DNA from: Akkermansia muciniphila
Lineage (GTDB): Bacteria > Verrucomicrobiota > Verrucomicrobiia > Limisphaerales > SIBE01
NCBI GenBank assembly: GCA_945861765.1
Contig: CAMAWP010000028.1
Coordinates: forward strand, 1-34,993
Length of the DNA stretch: 34,993 nucleotides
Reading direction: 5' to 3'
Under the pieces are notes generated by a model, which was not told the DNA's origin, did not search any database, and saw only the letters and a program-made list of their open reading frames with translations. Below, piece by piece: positions 8,083 through 18,015 of this stretch. Both the position numbers and the translations under genes were made by a program. Numbering within the stretch: position 1 is the stretch's first letter; each line of letters opens with the position of its first letter.

Positions 8083-9414
8083 TTATTTAGATTTCCGCCG
8101 ATCCTCAATCAATGTCTTCCCAGCAATTGTGTTTCCTTCGAGCGTGATTGTGCCGGCTTCCTCTTCGATGCGAATGCCGACTGTTTGCATTTGGGCACCA
8201 GCGGGGCGTGTATCGCGGATGGTATTGTTTCTAAAAACCAAATCTTTGGTTTGCCCGCGAATGCGAATGCCAGCGGCTTCGTTTTTCACGCCATTGTTTT
8301 CGATCACGTTGTTTTCAAGCCGATTTCGGTGCCCGGCCATTCCAACGGTTTCGTTGCGGAAAAAGACACCATCTTGGTGATTTGCGCGAACTTGGTTATT
8401 ACGAACCAGGTTGTCCGTGTCCTTGTGTCCAATCGAGATTCCAAACCGTCCATTATCCTCCAAGAGATTGTTTTCAAATAGACCGTGCCGTACCCGCCAG
8501 CACAAGAACAACCCATCCTCGCCATTCCGGCGCGCGATGGATTCACGAACGGTCGCCCGCTGCGAACCACTTCCCGGATGAATGCCCAGCGACGCATTGT
8601 CCTCGCTGATGCAGCCAATGACATTCACATCGTTGGATTGCTGGAAACTGATCCCGTCGCCGTTGTAATTCCGAACGCGGCAGTTTTCGATGATCGTTCC
8701 AAATCCGCGGTAAAGGAAAATCCCGCCGCCGCGGCAGCCATTCAGATGGACGTTGTCCCCTTTATTGCCGTCGATGGTCAAGTTCTCGATCCGCGCCCCT
8801 TCAATCTCGTATCCGCTGATCACGGGAAAGACTGTTGCAGCTTTAGCTTTGTTCTGCACCATGCAATCCGCATTGAGCGGTTTATCGATGGAAAACGTGT
8901 TGCCCGTGCGGCCAGTAATGCGTGCGACGGTTGTATGAAAACCGCCAGAATTCGAGTCCCACACGGCGATGCCGGAGCCGACATTGAATCCGCTCGGGTC
9001 AACGACCGTAATCTGCTCCTCTCCAAAATCTCCGTCCAACGCGAGCGCCGAAGATGCCGACGTGGCTTTTCGTAGGATCGTTTTGTCCTTCTTTCCACGC
9101 ACTGTGATAAACGAGCGCAAGTGCAGCGAATCGTTCATCGTGAATTCGCCCTCGCCGATTTCAACGACTCCGCCGCCCAGACCGGCGATGTAGTCAACTG
9201 CCGCTTGCAAGGCGCGGTTGTCCGTCCCGATGATGTCCGCATCGCGGTGTCCCACGGATAGTCGCGGACGGTCTTTCATCTTGGAGTGCATTGATCGGGG
9301 CAGTTGTTGCTCCTCGGGCCTGGGAGAGTAGTCTTCTCGTTGCTCCGCGGCAGAGCCGAACCGCGGAAGGCCAAGGAGTAAAATAAGAAACAGAGGAATT
9401 ATTGCGCGCGTCAT
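8083..9414 (-). CDS. Secreted right-handed parallel beta-helix protein
   Basis: The 443-residue protein opens with a signal peptide (about 1-23, ending S-A-A). A G-G-x-V-x-I-G-x-G-x-F entry motif typical of the pectate-lyase superfamily follows (about residues 80-90). From about residue 200 onward it carries many stacked repeats of the form N-x-V/I-x-x-N-x-x-D-G-I-x-x, characteristic of PbH1 parallel beta-helix coils (NosD or polysaccharide-lyase type). It is likely periplasmic or extracellular and may bind or cleave a polysaccharide. The catalytic residues of a specific lyase or hydrolase family could not be identified. Its ATG overlaps by ATGA the end of a short upstream frame. The SDR gene follows six bases downstream. 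Confidence 0.88.
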   Translation of the reverse strand: MTRAIIPLFLILLLGLPRFGSAAEQREDYSPRPEEQQLPRSMHSKMKDRPRLSVGHRDADIIGTDNRALQAAVDYIAGLGGGVVEIGEGEFTMNDSLHLRSFITVRGKKDKTILRKATSASSALALDGDFGEEQITVVDPSGFNVGSGIAVWDSNSGGFHTTVARITGRTGNTFSIDKPLNADCMVQNKAKAATVFPVISGYEIEGARIENLTIDGNKGDNVHLNGCRGGGIFLYRGFGTIIENCRVRNYNGDGISFQQSNDVNVIGCISEDNASLGIHPGSGSQRATVRESIARRNGEDGLFLCWRVRHGLFENNLLEDNGRFGISIGHKDTDNLVRNNQVRANHQDGVFFRNETVGMAGHRNRLENNVIENNGVKNEAAGIRIRGQTKDLVFRNNTIRDTRPAGAQMQTVGIRIEEEAGTITLEGNTIAGKTLIEDRRKSK

Positions 9415-9653
9415 AGGAAGTGAGATTTCGACTGGTTGATACCGGCAAGCACCGTAAAAACTGCATCAACAGCCGTCAAGGTAAACTCAGCATTTCTCCC
9501 GGCTTTTTCAAACGGGCCTTGCACACCATGACGCCAGACGTTAAACATGTCGCCGATGTGCCGCAGTCTCGCCCGCCCTGAAACGGAGCTGGGATCGTTA
9601 CGAGAAGCAGCGCTAAATCGAGCAAGAGCTGAAATGACTGGCCGCACTGCCAA
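9411..9653 (-). CDS. Doubtful short ORF overlapping the beta-helix start
   Basis: An open frame of up to 80 residues (TTG start) or about 35-45 residues from an internal ATG ends in TGA, overlapping the ATG of the beta-helix gene as ATGA. Overlaps of this kind are common between translationally coupled genes. The protein shows no domain, signal or repeat that I recognise and no ribosome binding site, so it may be chance. The stretch 9415-9795 holds no other gene. Confidence 0.2.
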   Translation of the reverse strand: MAVRPVISALARFSAASRNDPSSVSGRARLRHIGDMFNVWRHGVQGPFEKAGRNAEFTLTAVDAVFTVLAGINQSKSHFL

Positions 9654-9795
9654 CCGGCCTTAGACTAGAGCGGGGTTGCAGTTCAGCCTCACGAAGCTCA
9701 CCGCCCTTTTGTCCATTGACCATGAAAAACGAGCTGCTGAACAACATCGATCCGGGAGAGCTCCCGGGCGAAGAATCCGTCAAGCCGATGATCTG

Positions 9796-10503
9796 ATGAA
9801 AGTCTCCTGCCCTCAGTGTAAGAACAGCCTGACCGGACCCAAGTCCGCGATGGGAACCCGCGTCGCGTGCCCCAAGTGCCAGCATTCGTTCTTCTGGACG
9901 GATCGCCAGCACGCGGGCGAGACCTTCGTGGTCTATGACCTTGAAACGACCGGGCTCGACCCGGACTACGACGAATTCATCCAGATCGCCGCGATCCGAT
10001 TTTCTTCCGGTTGCCTCTGCCCTGGGGAAACCTTTGCGAGTTTCGCCAAGCCTCGACGGTCGATTTCATCGTTTATCGAGAGTTACACTGGAATTGGAAA
10101 CCGGCATGTGCAGCATGCGAACCGGCCGGAGGAAGTCTTGTGCGAGTTCGCCTCATGGTCGGGTGATGCGACGCTTATCGCGCACAACGGCCTGCGCTTC
10201 GACAGTAAATTTCTAGCAGCGACTTGCCGTCGCAATGGCTTGCCGACGCGCGAGGTTCACAGCATCGACTCGATCCACATGTCAAAGATGCTCTTTGGCA
10301 AAACGCGGGGAACCGGCCATTCGATGGATCATCTGATATCGCGTCTGCGGATTGAGGCTCAAGGAGCGCGCCGCCACGACGCGCGCGGCGACGTGGAAAT
10401 TCTCGGTCGCGCGGTGGCCGGGATGTGGCAGCGGCTCGGGCTCGACCGGTCGTTCAACGGCGTGCCGAGGCATGGCGCGTTCTTGCCGCTGAGCCGCCGG
10501 TGA
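9796..10503 (+). CDS. Zinc-ribbon DEDDh 3'-5' exonuclease (DnaQ-like)
   Basis: From the ATG at 9796 the product has 235 residues. The N-terminus is a zinc ribbon with C5-x2-C8 and C25-x2-C28. The exonuclease fold follows with all DEDDh positions visible: D48-L-E50, D136 in A-H-N-G-L-R-F-D, and H194 with D199 in R-H-D-A-R-G-D. It should remove nucleotides from 3' ends using two metal ions, as in DNA polymerase III epsilon or related repair and RNA-processing nucleases. The zinc ribbon, similar to the MJ0042 type common in planctomycetes and verrucomicrobia, may aid substrate binding. An upstream TTG at 9676 keeps the frame open but adds residues with no domain. It stands alone, with no polymerase gene nearby. 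Confidence 0.88.
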   Translation: MKVSCPQCKNSLTGPKSAMGTRVACPKCQHSFFWTDRQHAGETFVVYDLETTGLDPDYDEFIQIAAIRFSSGCLCPGETFASFAKPRRSISSFIESYTGIGNRHVQHANRPEEVLCEFASWSGDATLIAHNGLRFDSKFLAATCRRNGLPTREVHSIDSIHMSKMLFGKTRGTGHSMDHLISRLRIEAQGARRHDARGDVEILGRAVAGMWQRLGLDRSFNGVPRHGAFLPLSRR

Positions 10504-10853
10504 GGGAGGTGGACGTGCCAGTCACGATCCATTCCGGATCCCTGCCGAAGCTGCGTCGTGAGCAGATTAAAAATCGTAGCAGCCGAGGTAACGAGGCTCT
10601 GATCTGACGGAAGGGCGCGAGAGGTTCTAGATATTTGAGCCTCGTTACCTCGGCTGCTACGAATGAATTGGATTTCCAAACAGGCTCTAAGCGGACCCGA
10701 TCGGGCAAATGACCGAAACGTCATCACTCTCAATCCCCACACCACGACATTGCGCGGCTCTCGTTTTGAAATCCATGACACATATCTGAGGGGTTTCGCG
10801 GAGTTCAGTTGTGACGCTTGCTGATTTCATACGAAACAGGTAGCGTTGAGGGC
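10504..10853. other. Intergenic stretch with a palindromic element
   Basis: About 350 bases separate the exonuclease gene from the next gene. The only structure seen is the perfect 25-base inverted repeat at 10575-10661. No promoter or coding frame could be supported. Confidence 0.6.
10575..10661. repeat. Perfect 25-base inverted repeat (family C)
   Basis: Positions 10575-10599 are the exact reverse complement of 10637-10661, with a 37-base loop. The arms begin CGTAGCAGCCGAGG and end at GAGGCTC. There is no poly-T after either arm, and the loop is too long for a terminator. It fits a dispersed palindromic element, although no second copy is in this window. Confidence 0.85.
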
Positions 10854-11276
10854 ATGAGTTCGACAGCAGCAGTCTCCGATTCCGTAAAAGAACGGTGGCG
10901 CACAGCGGGCCAGTTCGCCGATGTCCTCGAAGCCGAAGTGAAATCGCGGCGGCATCCGTTCATCGCGCGTGTCGTGTCCTGGTTCAATCTGTGCCGTGTC
11001 TGCCAGGATTTGGAGGAGCAGATACTGCTCGCTGTTGTGTCTTCCGCCGAGGACAAGCAGCTCCATTGCGCGCTTCTTTCCACCGCCATAGCCAGCGGCG
11101 AAGGATTGCTGCTGGAAAACCCTGACGCCAAGGCCCTGAGCCCGCTCAATCTTACACCCCATTCGATTCAGGCCAAAATCGAATCACTGCGCATCACGTT
11201 CGAGCAATGGCACACGGAAGTAAATGCCGATCGCCAAGCCGCCGTTCTGCGGGAGGTCTTCGGTGGCACGGTCTGA
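10854..11276 (+). CDS. Unknown small helical protein
   Basis: The product from ATG 10854 has 140 residues and looks all-helical and soluble, with heptad-like spacing in the last third. An in-frame TTG at 10818 would add 12 residues. It contains L-C-R-V-C-Q-D-L-E-E-Q and no motif I can assign. The next gene starts inside its end (GTG 11263), so the pair is likely translated together. A GAGGG lies very close before the ATG, closer than usual. A YacP-like nuclease gene and a VWA gene follow on the same strand. Confidence 0.6.
   Translation: MSSTAAVSDSVKERWRTAGQFADVLEAEVKSRRHPFIARVVSWFNLCRVCQDLEEQILLAVVSSAEDKQLHCALLSTAIASGEGLLLENPDAKALSPLNLTPHSIQAKIESLRITFEQWHTEVNADRQAAVLREVFGGTV
11251..11265 (+). 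promoter_or_regulatory. Ribosome binding site fixing the GTG start at 11263
   Basis: GGGAGG at 11251-11256 lies six bases before GTG at 11263, inside the coding region of the upstream gene. This is one of the clearest Shine-Dalgarno sites in the window and favours GTG 11263 over the upstream ATG at 11224. Confidence 0.65.
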
Positions 11277-11490
11277 GCAACTGCAGGCTATTCTGCGGGG
11301 GCAGTATGAATTGGAATACGCCGAACCGGAGGACTTGCCCCGCTGCCTGGAGCGCTTGAATACTCTTCTCGACGAAGCGATTTTAGGGACGCATTTGACC
11401 CGCCGCGAACTGTCGTCGGCCTTGCGCGACCGTTACAAGGACTACAAGCGCGCGCAATTGCTGGCAGAAGCCCATCGGCGCTCGGTGTAA
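11263..11490 (+). CDS. Unknown small protein, overlapped with the upstream gene
   Basis: From GTG 11263 the product has 75 residues, acidic in its first half and basic in the second (R-R-E-L-S-S-A-L-R-D-R-Y-K-D-Y-K-R). It is predicted to be helical and soluble. It overlaps the upstream stop by 14 bases and has a good ribosome binding site inside the upstream gene, so the two products are probably made in fixed ratio and may form a complex. I do not recognise the family. An ATG at 11224 would give 88 residues but lacks a good site. Confidence 0.6.
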   Translation: MARSEQLQAILRGQYELEYAEPEDLPRCLERLNTLLDEAILGTHLTRRELSSALRDRYKDYKRAQLLAEAHRRSV

Positions 11491-11717
11491 ACAGGAGATC
11501 GCTCCTGGGATCGGGGAGACGAATGGACTGCAACAAGCCATCTGAACTCCCAGACGGCCCGGCAAACTGAGGAAAGAGCCCGTAAAGAGTCTGGAAGCCC
11601 GCCTCAAAAAAGCGTGTTGCAGGCGGAAAGGCGTCAGTTCTTATCAGAGCAGAGACATGCCTTTGGTTTGGCGAAATTCAATTTACTATTTTTCCACCGG
11701 CAGAGTAGCGTTCATTT

Positions 11718-12230
11718 GTGGCTTTCGTACGCATACTCGTCGATGGATACAGCTTGTTGCATAGCTGCCCGGAATTGGCCCCGGGAAAACCGCGCTTTTC
11801 CGCGGCGGCGCGCAACCAACTCATCCACTGGCTGACTCAGTATCGCGATGCCGTCAGAACTCCCATCACCATCGTGTTTGACGGCGCGGGAGCCCCGTCC
11901 GGAACGCCTAAGCCGCAATCCTCGCGGGATATGGAAATCCTCTACTCGAAGGCTGGCCAAACGGCTGATGAAATGATCGAGCGCGCAACGCACCGCCTGA
12001 GTGTTTATGGCGAGGTGCTGGTGGTAACCGACGATAACGCCGAACGTGAAACGGTTCGTTCTGTGGGCGGAATTGCTTCGAGCTGTTTGAACTTCATTCA
12101 GACTGTCAAATCGGCGCTGCAAGATCTTCAAAGCGATCTCAAGCACTACAATCGTCGGGAGCTAGGCCGGTTCAAACGGACGGGTCAATCGGAGCCCGGC
12201 AAGGCTGCGACCAAAACGAAGCGGCCATGA
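11718..12230 (+). CDS. YacP-like NYN-domain ribonuclease
   Basis: This 170-residue protein (GTG start) has the layout of YacP-type NYN/PIN-like nucleases. It opens with V-R-I-L-V-D9-G-Y-S-L-L. Then come a V-F-D-G-A-G-A-P central strand, T-A-D-E-M-I-E-R with the conserved Asp, and V-V-T-D-D-N-A-E-R. These acids should bind the metal for RNA cleavage; YacP relatives act in mRNA or rRNA turnover. The C-terminal tail is basic. Its TGA overlaps the ATG of the VWA gene (ATGA at 12227-12230), which suggests translational coupling. The 227 bases before it hold no other feature. Confidence 0.82.
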   Translation: MAFVRILVDGYSLLHSCPELAPGKPRFSAAARNQLIHWLTQYRDAVRTPITIVFDGAGAPSGTPKPQSSRDMEILYSKAGQTADEMIERATHRLSVYGEVLVVTDDNAERETVRSVGGIASSCLNFIQTVKSALQDLQSDLKHYNRRELGRFKRTGQSEPGKAATKTKRP

Positions 12231-13438
12231 AACGCGCCCTGTTCTTCTTTGGTATTTGCGCCGCGTGCGCGGGATCGCCCATTCTTGCCCAAACGCCAGC
12301 GAAGGCCGAGGAAACCCCAGGCCAGTATCTGTTTATCGTGGACGCATCGTTTTCGATGGCACGCCAAAAGCAGACTCTCGTTCGCACGCTCTCGGATTTG
12401 ATTTTGAACGGGCTGAATGGTCAGATGCGTCCAGGGGAATCCTTCGCAGTTTGGACGTTCAACGAAGAGGTCTCGACCCTCCGCTTCACGACGCAAATCT
12501 GGACGCCAGAGCATAGGGAGGCGCTCGCGGAACGCACCGCGCAATTCTTGAACAAAAAGCGCTTTGAAAAGCAAACCCGCATGGAGAAAGCGATTGCCGA
12601 AATGTGGCGAGCTGTGAAGGCGTCGGAGGCGATCACGGTGATACTGTTAAGCGATGGTGACAGAGCCGTCATAGGAACTCCCTTTGACCGCAGCCTCAAC
12701 CTAGCTTACGCGGAGCGCGGTCGGGAATTACGGAAAGCCAGAAAGCCGTTTGTCACCGCGCTGGTCGCGCGTGGTGGCCAGATCGTGGCATGGGCTATAA
12801 CGGCCGCCGGGGAACCGATGATCCTCCCGGACGTGAGCCACTTGCTCCAACTTTCCCGCCCGCCCGCATCGCCAACCTCAGCGCCCCCGAACATCCCTCC
12901 TCCAAGCCTGGTTCCTCAACAGATTGAGATCGCAGCAGCAGAACCAAAACCGGCTCAACCGCCGCAAGAAACTCCCTCCCCATCCATTCAGAGGTCCTCG
13001 GTCCCAAGTCCAACAACACTGCCGCAGGCCGCTTCAGCGTCCAGCGCTGCAGTGCGACCGCAAGAAACGTCAAATCCGAAACCCCCTTCGATCGTTACCA
13101 ACCCCACAATTGACGGAACTGATGGGTCTGCGATTCCGGCGGTGGCCAAAGTCGAGACCGACGCTCCAGTCGCCGATCCAATTCCCGCAAAAGAAAGAGC
13201 CCAACCGATTGCAACCCACCAAACCGTTGTCACATCGAGTGCGCCCTCTGGATCGACGCCCGGAGAAAGCGCGACGTTAGCCCTGGCAACGCCAACTGCA
13301 AACTCGAACAGTTATCTGGCGCTAGGCATCTTACTTCTTCTATTGGCTCTGGCGCTTCTCTTTTGGTATCTCAGGCATGGTCGCTCGAAGGTCCGATCCA
13401 GCTTGATCTCTCGCTCGTTGGACGGAGGGAAACAATAG
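12227..13438 (+). CDS. Exported VWA-domain protein with C-terminal membrane anchor
   Basis: The 403-residue protein has a signal peptide (about 1-21) and a von Willebrand A domain (about 33-205) with the MIDAS start D39-x-S41-x-S43, a Thr in K-Q-T-R-M-E, and L-S-D-G-D. A long Pro/Ser/Ala-rich linker follows (about 210-360), then one hydrophobic helix (about 365-383) and a basic tail. The VWA domain should therefore sit outside the inner membrane on a flexible stalk. Such domains bind protein partners through a metal ion. It differs from the BatA/BatB type because the anchor is at the C-terminus only. The start overlaps the NYN nuclease stop; the stop is one base from the convergent RluA fusion gene. 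Confidence 0.85.
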   Translation: MKRALFFFGICAACAGSPILAQTPAKAEETPGQYLFIVDASFSMARQKQTLVRTLSDLILNGLNGQMRPGESFAVWTFNEEVSTLRFTTQIWTPEHREALAERTAQFLNKKRFEKQTRMEKAIAEMWRAVKASEAITVILLSDGDRAVIGTPFDRSLNLAYAERGRELRKARKPFVTALVARGGQIVAWAITAAGEPMILPDVSHLLQLSRPPASPTSAPPNIPPPSLVPQQIEIAAAEPKPAQPPQETPSPSIQRSSVPSPTTLPQAASASSAAVRPQETSNPKPPSIVTNPTIDGTDGSAIPAVAKVETDAPVADPIPAKERAQPIATHQTVVTSSAPSGSTPGESATLALATPTANSNSYLALGILLLLLALALLFWYLRHGRSKVRSSLISRSLDGGKQ

Positions 13439-13439
13439 C

Positions 13440-15047
13440 TCATCTCACCCGCAGCCAAAGAGTTTTCAGATACGCCGTCTCGTCGCGGCTAATTGGAAAA
13501 TCCGGAGGTTGCGGAGCGTAGTGTTGCCGCTCGACAGTCCGTCCAACCGCAGCGATCGCCTTGGTCACAGTCTCAATAAACCGCTCTGGAGGAGTCTTGG
13601 CGGAATTCGTGGAGGCAAATAAAAGACCGTCCGGTTTGAGCAAGGGCAACGAGGCCGTTACGAGCCTGTCATAATCCCTTTCTGCCTGAAAAGAGCCGCC
13701 GTCCCGCGAGCGGGAAAAGGTCGGCGGATCCAAAATGATCGCATCAAAGAGGCGCTGCTTCTTCGAGAATCTCCGGAACCAATCGAAAACATCACCGTAA
13801 ATAAACTCATGGTGAGCTGGATCAATTCCGTTTAAGACGAAATTTCGCCGACCCCATTCCAAATACTTTTTCGAAAGATCGACGCTGACCATGCGCGCTC
13901 CAGCTTTTGCTGCGCAAACTGAAAAGGCGCACGTGTAAGCAAAGGCGTTCAAAACTTGAGCCTGCCCGAGGTCTTTTGGAAAAGCCGTAAAATTGGCGGC
14001 CACATGGCGGGTCAGAAAACGGCGGCGGTTTTCGCGTTGATCCAAAAAAATTCCGAGAGAATAACCTTCGTTACAACTCAGTTCAAACCGCAGACTATTT
14101 TCCACAACCACAAAGGAGTCAGGAGCTTTGTCCCCAAGAATCCGTTCCGGCGAATTCTGTTGAGAAGAGAATCTCCCGCCGTGGCGATTCAAGATTTTGT
14201 GGTATGCGCCCCTTCCAGAAAACAACTTCAGCCAATGCTCCAACGCGGCCAATTGCGTGGAGGAAAGCGGCTGCTCGGATTGAGAGAGCACATAATCGCC
14301 GAGCCTATCGACATACCAACCTGGCCAGTGGTCCGACGCTCCGTGGACGACGCGATAAGCGTTCGTTGTTTGGGGGTCGATCAACGCGGAACGCAAAGCA
14401 CAGCGGGCGTCGGAAGAAAAATCGGCAGTGGCGCGAAACTCTAGTTTGGCCTGCGTGGTCGGATGAGTGAGCGCAATATCTTGGGAGTGGAGGCAAAGAC
14501 GGCCGAAAGCCGCGCCGCCATAAAGCGAATCCCCCAGAACAGGAAACCCGTGCTCCGCTGCGTGAACGCGAATCTGGTGCGTGCGGCCTGTGATCGGCTC
14601 CGCTTCCATAAGCGTGCGCTCAGGCATCGAACTGATGACTCGGAAGCGGGTCTCGGCTTGTTCACCTCCGACGTGAAGTGGACGGCTGACGTACTTTTCA
14701 CCCAAGCGGATGATCGAGGAAATCGCAGTGATTGGCTTCGATGGAGCGGTTCGATCGGTGAGAAAGATATATTTCTTCCGAATGGAATGCTGGGTGAATT
14801 GTTCCGTCAGAGATCGATTGGCCAAAGCTGTCTTAGCGAAGATCAGAAGGCCCGAGGTTTCCTTATCCAATCGATGAATAATCGCGAGGTTGGACCATCG
14901 ATCTTCCCGATGACGCAACCACTCGTAAACGCCTTCGCCGGCAAAAGGACTTGGCGCGTGCGTGTTGAGACCCGCTGGTTTATTCACCACCAGCAGATGC
15001 TCGTCTTCAAAACAGACTAACGGATAGTGATCAAGATGACTTGCCAT
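13440..15047 (-). CDS. Fused RluA-type pseudouridine synthase and RlmI-like rRNA methyltransferase
   Basis: Residues about 8-215 form an RluA-family pseudouridine synthase with the catalytic D61 in H-R-L-D-K-E-T-S-G and the G-R-T-H-Q-I-R-V-H motif. Residues about 230-535 match class I methyltransferases of the RlmI type. These include a V-V-H-G-A-S-D-x-W-P-G-W-Y-V-D-R start, an S-A-M-binding strand L-N-A-F-A-Y-T-C, and D440-P-P-T-F-S-R. RlmI-type enzymes methylate cytosine C5 in 23S rRNA and RluA types convert uridine in rRNA or tRNA, so one protein may install two RNA marks. The exact sites cannot be read from sequence. Both active sites look intact. Confidence 0.9.
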   Translation of the reverse strand: MASHLDHYPLVCFEDEHLLVVNKPAGLNTHAPSPFAGEGVYEWLRHREDRWSNLAIIHRLDKETSGLLIFAKTALANRSLTEQFTQHSIRKKYIFLTDRTAPSKPITAISSIIRLGEKYVSRPLHVGGEQAETRFRVISSMPERTLMEAEPITGRTHQIRVHAAEHGFPVLGDSLYGGAAFGRLCLHSQDIALTHPTTQAKLEFRATADFSSDARCALRSALIDPQTTNAYRVVHGASDHWPGWYVDRLGDYVLSQSEQPLSSTQLAALEHWLKLFSGRGAYHKILNRHGGRFSSQQNSPERILGDKAPDSFVVVENSLRFELSCNEGYSLGIFLDQRENRRRFLTRHVAANFTAFPKDLGQAQVLNAFAYTCAFSVCAAKAGARMVSVDLSKKYLEWGRRNFVLNGIDPAHHEFIYGDVFDWFRRFSKKQRLFDAIILDPPTFSRSRDGGSFQAERDYDRLVTASLPLLKPDGLLFASTNSAKTPPERFIETVTKAIAAVGRTVERQHYAPQPPDFPISRDETAYLKTLWLRVR

Positions 15048-15066
15048 GAGTTCTTATTCCAATGAG

Positions 15067-15206
15067 CCTTCAAAGTGAGCCTCATGCGCGCAGGACTTTG
15101 GGTCTCTGGCGAGGCGCGAACAAGGCGCAAATCCACACCGATCTGTAACGAGTGAGCAACGAAGCCAGAGGCCCAAAGGACCAGAGAATTAGGCTCATCT
15201 TGAAAG
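15067..15206. repeat. Imperfect long inverted repeat (family D)
   Basis: The left end CCTTCAAAGTGAGCCT (15067-15082) is mirrored by AGGCTCATCTTGAAAG (15191-15206). Further in, GGACTTTGGGTCTCTGGC (15093-15110) is mirrored by GCCAGAGGCCCAAAGGACC (15164-15182). The centre is a loop of about 53 bases. The shape matches the nested palindrome at 211-333 but the sequence is unrelated. It lies between two minus-strand genes and has no poly-T. Confidence 0.7.
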
Positions 15207-15310
15207 TGAATTGGAATTACATCTCAAAAACAATTCCAGAGTTGAAGGGTTGATGAACGTTGGATGTTCGATGCTCTTGTTGCGGCTCGGACACTCGAGA
15301 AGATTGCCGG

Positions 15311-17614
<2,304 letters not shown>

Positions 17615-17796
17615 ATCGCAGTTCAACGGTATCACTTCCCATCCCTGTCTGCATTACAATCTGAGTTTAAGATGTCGAGCCGTCGAGATTTTGGATTTGT
17701 TTTCTGTGGCGCGTCTTCGAATGAGGACGGGCCAAAACCTCGTTCCTCGCAAAGGGAGAGACCACCCCGGACTTCGCGCGCCCAGGGCGACTCTGA

Positions 17797-17863
17797 ACCC
17801 ACCCCTACCCCTCCCAGGAGGGGAACGGACAGAGCTCCCCTCCTGGGAGGGGTAGGGGTGGGT
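17797..17863. repeat. Perfect 28-base inverted repeat (family E)
   Basis: Positions 17797-17824 are the exact reverse complement of 17836-17863, separated by an 11-base loop. The arm starts ACCCACCCCTACCCC and is almost pure C on one strand. No T-tract follows. Both strands translate to similar P-T-P-T-P-P-R-R-G and L-L-G-G-V-G-V-G peptides, a hallmark of palindromic repeats that give false gene calls. Confidence 0.9.
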
Positions 17864-17950
17864 CGGTTCATCGAGGGGGAGGAAGACTCCGCAGCGCGCC
17901 TGTCCTCATTCGGAGATGCGCCCTCTTTTCCGCAGCTTTTTAGATTCACG

Positions 17951-17978
17951 TTGACCCATCTGAGACCTTTCCTATACT
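17951..17978 (+). promoter_or_regulatory. Sigma70-like promoter of the DUF5069 gene
   Basis: TTGACC (17951-17956) and TATACT (17973-17978) are separated by 16 bases. Transcription would start near 17985, about 30 bases before the ATG at 18016. This is the best promoter match in the window. Confidence 0.7.
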
Positions 17979-18015
17979 GCCGGGGATTAATTCCAATCAA
18001 ACTATAAGGACATTT

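Larger units (their letters stand above)
17636..18015. other. Intergenic stretch with a palindrome and a promoter
   Basis: About 380 bases lie between the divergent copA and DUF5069 genes. They contain the 28-base perfect inverted repeat (17797-17863) and the promoter at 17951-17978. Open frames across the palindrome give Pro/Gly/Arg-rich mirror peptides and are not genes. Confidence 0.65.

Noticed and set aside
8485-9075. 196-residue plus-strand open frame
   Set aside because: It is fully antisense to the beta-helix gene, whose repeats and signal peptide are clear.
17632-18000. 122-residue minus-strand open frame
   Set aside because: It is built over the 28-base palindrome, giving P-T-P-P-R-R-G and L-L-G-G-V-G-V-G runs typical of false genes.
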